Below are positions 58,208 to 64,000 of a DNA stretch of 64,000 bases, piece by piece. Below the pieces are notes generated by a model, which ran no database searches, was not told the origin of the DNA, and was given only the letters and a program-made list of their open reading frames with translations. A program made the position numbers and the translations under genes. Each line of letters begins with the position of its first letter. The stretch's first letter is position 1. The stretch covers positions 15,934,001 to 15,998,000 of the forward strand of contig NC_083714.1 of assembly GCF_033118175.1 (NCBI RefSeq). Reading direction: 5' to 3'. Source of the stretch: Dama dama. Lineage: Eukaryota > Chordata > Mammalia > Artiodactyla > Cervidae.

Positions 58208-59152
58208 TAATTGACACATTGAGTGCTAGGCACTGCACTATTGTTTATATATATACTTAATACAGCCTTAGTTTTGCATATTTTGTGGTAGGGAAGTGAA
58301 TAAAATGTTCAGTTTACAAAACACATATTTGGGTTTGTACTAAGTCAATGGAATACCTAAAATTTTCTTATTTATAACATCTGTATAGATTTAAATAAAA
58401 AGGAAATAAATGATCAGATTTTGCATGTTAAGCTGCTGGTGGACTGAAAACATGCATTTAATTTCACTCCAAGAGTTTTCATCATTTCTTGGGTCCAGTG
58501 AAAACTTCTGGTGTAGTTCAGACAAGGGTGAGAGTGCTGAATAAAAAAAAGGGGGAATTGAGTGAATCTATGTGTACTAAAGTCAGAATCCTCCTGCCTT
58601 TTCCCTCTACTCAACTTTTAAAAATGTTAGCAGCCAGATCTTTCCTCTGCAAACAGGAGATTAGAATCATATTTGCTGGGAAATCTTAGCACCTTAGGAA
58701 GTATGACCCAAAGATACTGACATTAGAAAGTTCATCAGACCTCCTGAAAGATGCCTCTAAACTACAATAAAAGAATAATCTTTTAGAGGTGTAAAGCCTA
58801 GAGGGATAGACAGAAATAGAGGAAGACAATAATATTTTGGAAGATAGAAAACAGATTGAGGTGAACTAAATTAGCAAATCTGAGCAAGATAAATTCTGGA
58901 CTAGCAGTGGCAGAAGCTGAGAGTCAACCTGGTTTACCCTGAAGAATCATCAAAATGATTACAGTTGGAGGCACCATGTACCTCTGGACTGGGCATAAAG
59001 TAGAAACTATTAAAAGAGAATTAATGGAAAGCTGTTAAAGAAATAGACTCTAAGATCCCTTCCCTCAACTCCAAACTCCTAGGCTACTTCTCCTCCTCTA
59101 CCTCAGCATAAAACTAGAGATTTATTCTCTAGAGATGGTAAAACTTTGAGTA
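58208..59152. other. Mostly unassigned DNA
   Basis: A MIR-like scrap may lie at 58210-58270 ('gagtgctaggcactgcac'). The stretch 58609-58745 shares words with 62450-62570 (see findings). No gene. Confidence 0.4.
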
Positions 59153-59183
59153 TCTGGACTGCTGTTGTTGTTCACTTGCTAAG

Positions 59184-61876
59184 TCATGTCTGACTCTTTA
59201 CAACCCCATGGACTGCAGCATGCCAGGCTTCCCTGCCCTTCACCGTCTCCTGAAGTTTTCTCAAACTCATGTCCATTGAGTCAGTGATGCCGTCCAACCA
59301 TCTCATCTTCTTTAGCCCACTTCTGCTTCTGCCCTTGATCTTTTCCAACATCAGGGTCTTTTCTAATGAGTCAGTTCTTTGCATCAGGTGGCCAAAGTAT
59401 TGGAGCTTCAGCTTCAGCATCAGTCCTTCCAATGAATATTCAGGACTGATTTCCTTTAGGATGGACTGGTTGGATCTCCTTGCAGTCCAAGGGACTCTCA
59501 ATAATTCTCTCCAGCACTACAATTCAAAAGCAATGATTCTTCAGTGCTCAGCCTTCTTTATGGTCCAACTCTGACATCCATACATGACTACTGAAAACAC
59601 CATAGCTTTGACTACATGGACCTTTGTCAGCAAAGTAATATCTCTGCTTAATATGCTGTCTAGGTTTGTCATAGCTTTTCTTCTAAGGAGCAAGGGTTTT
59701 TACCTTTGTGGCTGCAGTCACTGTTCACAGTGATTTTGGAGCCCGAGAAAATACAATCTGCCATTGTTTCCACTTTTTCCTCATCTATTGCCATGAAATC
59801 ATGGGACCAGATGCCATGATCTTAGTTTTTTGAATGTTGAGTTTTAAGCCAGCCTTTTCACTCTCCTCTTTCAACCTCACAAGAGACTCTTTAATTCCTC
59901 TTCCCTTTCTACCATTAGAATGGTATCATCTGAATCTCCAAGGTTGTTGATATTTCTCCCAGCAATCTTGATTCCAGCCTGTGATTCATGCAGTCTGGTA
60001 TTTTGCATGATGTACCTGCATAGAGTTGGACCACAAAGAAGGCTGAATGCCTAAGAATTGATGCTTTTGAGCTGTGGTGTTGGAAAAGACTTGAGAGTCC
60101 CTTGGACTGCAAGGAGATCAAGCCAGTCAATCCTAAAGGAAATCAATCCTGAATATTCATTAGAAGGACTGATGCTGAAACTGAAGCTCCAATGCTTTGG
60201 CCTCCTAATGTGAAAAGATGAATCATTAGAAGAGACCCTGATGCTGGGAAAAATTGAAGGCAGGAGGAGAACAAGATGACAGAGGACAAGATGGTTGGAT
60301 GGCATCACTGACTCATTGGACATGAGTTTGAGCAAACTCTGGGAGGTGATGAAAGAGAGGGAAGCCTGGTATGCTGCAGTCCATGGGGTTGCAAAGAGTT
60401 GGACATAACTGAGTCAATGAGCAACAAGAACACTCTACATAGAAGTTAAATAAACAGATAATATACAGCCTTGATGTACTCCTTTCCCAATTTTGAACCA
60501 GTCTGTTTTCCATGTCCAGTTCTAGCTTGCTTCTTGACCTGCATGCAAGTTTCTCAAGAGGCAGGAAAGGTGGTCTGGTGTTCCCATCTCTAAGAATTTT
60601 CCACATTTCCATTCTTTGTTCCACACAAAGGCTTTAGCATAGTCAGTGATGCAGAAATAGATGTTTTTTTTCTGGAATTCCTTTTGCTTTTTCTATGATC
60701 AAATGGATGTTGGCAGTTTGATCTCTGGTTCCTCTACCTTTTCTAACTCCAGGTTGGACATCTGGATGTTCTCTGTTCATGTACTGTTGAAGCCTAGCTT
60801 GAAGGATTTTGAGCATTACCTTGCTAACATGTGAAATCAGTGCAATTGTACAGTAGTTTGAACATTCTTTGGTATTGCCTTTCTTAGGGATTGGAGTGAA
60901 AACTGACCTTTTCCAGTCTTGTGGCTGTTGCTGAGTTTTCCAAAATTGCTGGCGCATTGACTGCAGCACTTTCACAGCATCATCCTTTAGGATTTGAAAC
61001 AGCTCAGCTGGAGTTTTGTCACCTCCACTAGTTTTGTTCATACTAATGCTTCCTAAGGCCCACTTGACTTCACACTCCAGGATGTCAGGCTCTAGGTGAG
61101 TGACCACACCATGGTGGTTATCTGGGTCATTAAGTCCTTTTTTATATGGTTATTATGTGTATTCTTGCCACCTCTTCTTAATCTCTTCTGCTCTGTTAGG
61201 TCCTTGCCATTTCTGTCCTCAGTTGTGCCCATCTTTGCATGAAATATTCCCTTGGTAACTCCAATTTTCTTGAAGATATTCTTAGTCTTTCCCATTCTAT
61301 TGTTTTCCTCTATTCCTTTGCATTGTTCACTTAAGAAGGCTTTCTTATTTCTCCTTGCTATTCTCTAGCCCTGATTTCAGTTCGGTGTATCTTTCCCTTT
61401 CACTTCTCTTCTTTTCTCAGCTATTTGTAAGGCCTCCTCAGACAACCACTTTGCCTTCTTGAATTTCTTTTTCTTTGAAATGATTTTGGTCACTGACTCC
61501 TGTAGAGTGTTACAAACCTCTGTCCATAGTTTTACGGGCAGTCTTTCTACAAGATCTAATCCCTTGAATCTATTTGTCACTACACTCTATGATCATAAGG
61601 GATTTGTTTTAGGTCAAAACTGAAAGGCCTAGTGTTTCCCCCTGCTTTCTTCAATTTAAGCCTGAAGTTTGCAATAAGGAGCTGATAATCTGAGCCACAG
61701 TCAGCTCCACATCTTATTTTTGCTGACTGTGCAGAGCTTTTCCACGTTTGGCAGCAAAGAATATAATCAATCTGATATCCAAATTGTCCATCTGGTGATG
61801 TCCGTGTGTAGAGTCTTTTCTTGTGTTGTTGGAAGAGGGTGTTTGCTATGACCAGTGCATTGGCAAAACTTGGCAA
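59184..61876 (-). pseudogene. BovB endonuclease-RT polyprotein remnant
   Basis: Minus-strand pieces in protein order: 61580-61876, endonuclease C-terminus ('GYQIDYILCCQTW'); 61377-61580 and 61092-61295, linker; 60643-61107, RT fingers/palm start ('SVFTPIPKKGN', 'ISHVSKVMLKILQARLQQ'); 59184-59501, C-terminus ('SPEYSLEGLMLKLKLQYFGH'). The endonuclease motif expected to read S-D-H reads S-D-Y at 61685-61693. The RT box expected to read Y-A-D-D reads D-S-D-D at 59925-59936. Several frameshifts and the BovB insertion separate the pieces. Inactive. Confidence 0.88.
60024..60434 (+). mobile_element. BovB 3' fragment, sense, inserted in BovB
   Basis: Sense BovB ('agttggaccacaaagaaggc' to 'gttggacataactgagtcaa') interrupts the antisense BovB. 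Flanks 'ctgcatag' (60016-60023) and 'ctacatag' (60435-60442) look like an 8-bp TSD with one change. The host BovB sequence is continuous across the two sites. Confidence 0.88.
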
Positions 61877-61919
61877 AACTCTGCTAGCCCCTGCCCTGAT
61901 TTATTTAGCCTCTGGACTG

Positions 61920-62652
61920 TATGATACCATGAATATCTGATGGCTTGAGTATCATAAGTAACATGTTATTATGTGAAAATAATCCTGAATGCTAAAATCC
62001 TGGGCTTTCCCCCCCTTTAGGTTTGTTCAAAAAAATTATGTAAAAGTTGGAAAGAAGGGTAAAAGAATACAGCATATTCTTTTGATGTTATGTGGAACAT
62101 TGTTTAATAAGCCCACCAAATGATGATTTAAATATCTAGGGAAATATACCTACATCTGACTGCTATTTATATCAAGGGTTCAGATTCTTTGTGTATTTTT
62201 ATGTTAACTTGCAGATTTTACCCAGTAGAAATACAAATACTTTTTGTCCAGAAAAAAAGATAACTTCAAAATTATAGTTTTCATTGCTCATTGTACATTA
62301 ATCCATTGTGTCTTATCTAGCAATCACACCCTACAATTCCTTCTTAAAGGACTATAAGTAAAATGCCTAGTTCCTCAAAATATTTGTTGAATCTGCTCAA
62401 CCCTAGATTTGTATGAAAGTCATTTTTAAAAATTTTTAACATTTTATTTTGGCAGTTTCTCAAATGTTAGCAGGCAGACCTTTACCTCTAGGTGGGTAAA
62501 TGAGAGTATTCCCTGGAAATTTGCCTAGCCAAAGATTAAAAACTTAAAGATACTGACTTCTGGTTTCCTAGCAAATGACCCAGTCAGATCTCCCTGTTTT
62601 TACCATATATTTTATCATCTAAAATAGATTTTTTGAGAGTAATAGGAGGCTT
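61920..62652. other. Unassigned DNA
   Basis: No gene or known repeat; contains the 62450-62570 stretch similar to 58609-58745. Confidence 0.4.
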
Positions 62653-63688
62653 TATTTTTTTATTGAAGTATAGATGACTTACAATATTGTGTTAGTTTCT
62701 GGTGTACAGCAAAGTGATTCAGTTATATATAGATATAGTTTTTCATATTCTTTTCCACTATGGTTCATTACAAGATATTGAATATAGTTCCCTGTGCAAT
62801 ACAGTAGGACCTTGCCATTTATCCATTCTATATATATTTGTTTGCATCTGCTAACCCCAAACTCCCAGTTCATCTCTCCCTCACCCTCCCTCTACCTTGG
62901 CATGCACAAGTCTGTTCGGTATGTCTGTGAGTCTGTTTCTGTTTTGTAGATAGATTCATTTGTGCCATATTTTAGATTCCACATATAAGTGATATCATAT
63001 GGTATTTGTGTTTCTCTTTTTGACTTACTTCACTTAGTATGATAGATAATCTCTAGGTCCATCCATGTTGCTGCAAAGGTCATTATTCCATTCTTTTTTA
63101 TGTTTAAATAATATTCCATTATTTATGTACACACACACAACATCTTCTTTATCCATTCATCTGTTGATGGATATTTAGGTTTCTTCCATGTCTCAGCTAT
63201 TGTAAATAGTGCTGCTATGAACATAAGGATATATATACCTTTTCAAACTGTATTTTTTTCCTTGATATATGCCCAGCAATGGAATTGCTGAATCATATGG
63301 AAACTCTATTTTCAGTTTTTGAGGAACTCCTATACTGTTCTCCATAGGGCTACACCAATTTACATTTTCACCATCAGTGTAGCAGGGTTCCCTTTTCTCC
63401 ATACCCTCTCCAGCATTTCTTGTTTGTAGACTTTTTAATGATGACCATTCTGACCAATGTGAGGTGGTACCTCATTGTAGTTTTGTTTTACATTTCTCTA
63501 ATAATTAGTAATGTTGAGTATCTTTTCATGTGCCTATTGGCCATCTGTATGTTTTCTTTGGAGAAATTTCTGTTTAGTTCTCCTATCCATTTTTCAATTG
63601 GGTTGTTTTTTTTGTTGTTGAGTTGTATGAGCTCTTATACTTTGAAAATTAAGCCCTTGCTGATCCCATTGTTTGCAAATATTTGGAA
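62653..63688 (-). mobile_element. Older L1 3' end and ORF2 C-terminus, antisense
   Basis: 'tttattgaagtatagatgac', 'ggtgtacagcaaagtgattc', 'gttccctgtgcaatacagta' start the antisense 3' UTR; the ORF2 C-terminus follows ('gttgatggatatttaggttt', 'tccataccctctccagcatt') and homology stops near 63688. Frames are heavily broken. Confidence 0.85.
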
Positions 63689-63810
63689 TGGAGTAGAGAA
63701 ACTAAAAAAAAATATCAAGAAAGATTTTGGACTTTCTAAAAATAAAACAGGAAACCATAAAATAACAAAGTCATCCTTTGAAAAGTCCGAAGAAAAAAAT
63801 ATTGCTCACT

Positions 63811-64000
63811 TCAGTTCAGTTCAGTCACTCAGTCATGTCCAACTCTTCCTGACCCCATGGACCACAGCACTCCAGACCTCCTTGTCCCATCACCAACTCT
63901 CAGAGCTTACTCAAACTCATCTCCACTGAGTCAGTGATGCTATCCAACCATCTCATCCTCCGTCGTCCCCTTCTCCTCCCACCCTCAATCATTCCCAGCA
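63811..64000 (-). mobile_element. BovB 3' end, antisense, cut by window edge
   Basis: 'ttcagttcagttcagtcact', 'cagtcatgtccaactcttcc', 'caccaactctcagagcttac' and 'tccgtcgtccccttctcctc' are the antisense 3' end of BovB. The element continues past the window. Confidence 0.93.

Larger units (their letters stand above)
59162..61910 (-). mobile_element. BovB LINE (2.7 kb), antisense, with TSD
   Basis: Antisense BovB from its 3' end ('gttgttcacttgctaagtc') through RT to the endonuclease C-terminus. Flanked by a 9-bp duplication 'tctggactg' at 59153-59161 and 61911-61919. An opposite-strand BovB fragment is inserted at 60024-60434. The extreme N-terminus was not copied. It is the longest BovB in the window. 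Confidence 0.92.

Noticed and set aside
1..64000. A novel defence, CRISPR, operon or other prokaryote-like system
   Set aside because: The window is vertebrate nuclear DNA; no regular short repeats with unique spacers, no compact gene clusters and no bacterial gene signals are present.

Overview
The window is nuclear DNA from a ruminant, most likely a bovid or deer. This rests on its repeats. It holds BovB (RTE-clade) LINEs, Bov-tA SINEs (tRNA-Glu-like head joined to a BovB-derived tail), CHR-2-type tRNA-Glu SINEs and many L1 copies with the ruminant L1-BT type 3' end. Older layers shared by all placental mammals lie beneath: L1M, L2, MIR, a hAT-type element and ERVL/MaLR-type LTRs. Base composition is AT-rich, with CpG dense only in one L1 5' UTR. 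Species cannot be named from this sequence. All family names come from memory of the consensus sequences; no database search was run.

No host protein-coding gene, tRNA, rRNA or CRISPR array can be supported. Almost every long reading frame is a broken L1 or BovB protein or its antisense shadow. The window looks intergenic or deep-intronic. One weak exon-like stretch (45050-45234) and two unrecognised open frames (3780-4145 and 56221-56592) are recorded with low confidence.

Layout. 1-6030: SINEs, an LTR-like segment on the minus strand, a MIR, a MaLR-like LTR and unassigned DNA. 6031-8283: 5' half of an ancient L1M. 8284-12000: a short inverted L1, two LTR-like pieces (one MLT2-like) and unique DNA. 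12000-13708: minus-strand L1. 13709-18313: SINEs, a candidate LTR, MIRs and an ancient unnamed repeat. 18332-21110: plus-strand L1 with clear target-site duplications (TSDs). 21200-22600: L2 end, hAT-type element, old L1. 22630-28500: one ancient minus-strand L1M cut by at least four later insertions. 29030-32649: a three-layer nest in which an L1 with a 5' inversion sits in a BovB, which sits next to or in an L1M. 32650-38150: MIRs, SINEs, an L1 3' end, unique DNA and a TG microsatellite. 38155-43470: L2 fossil split by a 3 kb L1, then a second L2 piece. 43960-47250: mostly unassigned. 47263-55109: a nearly full-length 7.8 kb L1 on the minus strand, with 5' UTR, broken ORF1, broken ORF2 and an 11-bp TSD. 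55125-57720: MIR cluster. 57736-61910: L1 carrying a BovB tail, unique DNA, then a 2.7 kb BovB carrying an opposite-strand BovB fragment. 62653-64000: another L1 and the 3' end of a BovB cut by the window edge.

The elements form a parasite-host system rather than a host pathway. L1 and BovB encode endonuclease and reverse transcriptase. The SINEs encode nothing and used that machinery: Bov-tA shares its tail with BovB. TSDs and TTTT/AA-type target sites at several junctions show target-primed reverse transcription, and the nesting gives a relative order of insertion. The most distinctive observations are the twin-priming L1 inversion with both junctions readable (30761-32515), the full-length L1 with its CpG-rich promoter region, and a BovB self-insertion that makes an inverted repeat with arms of about 400 bp.
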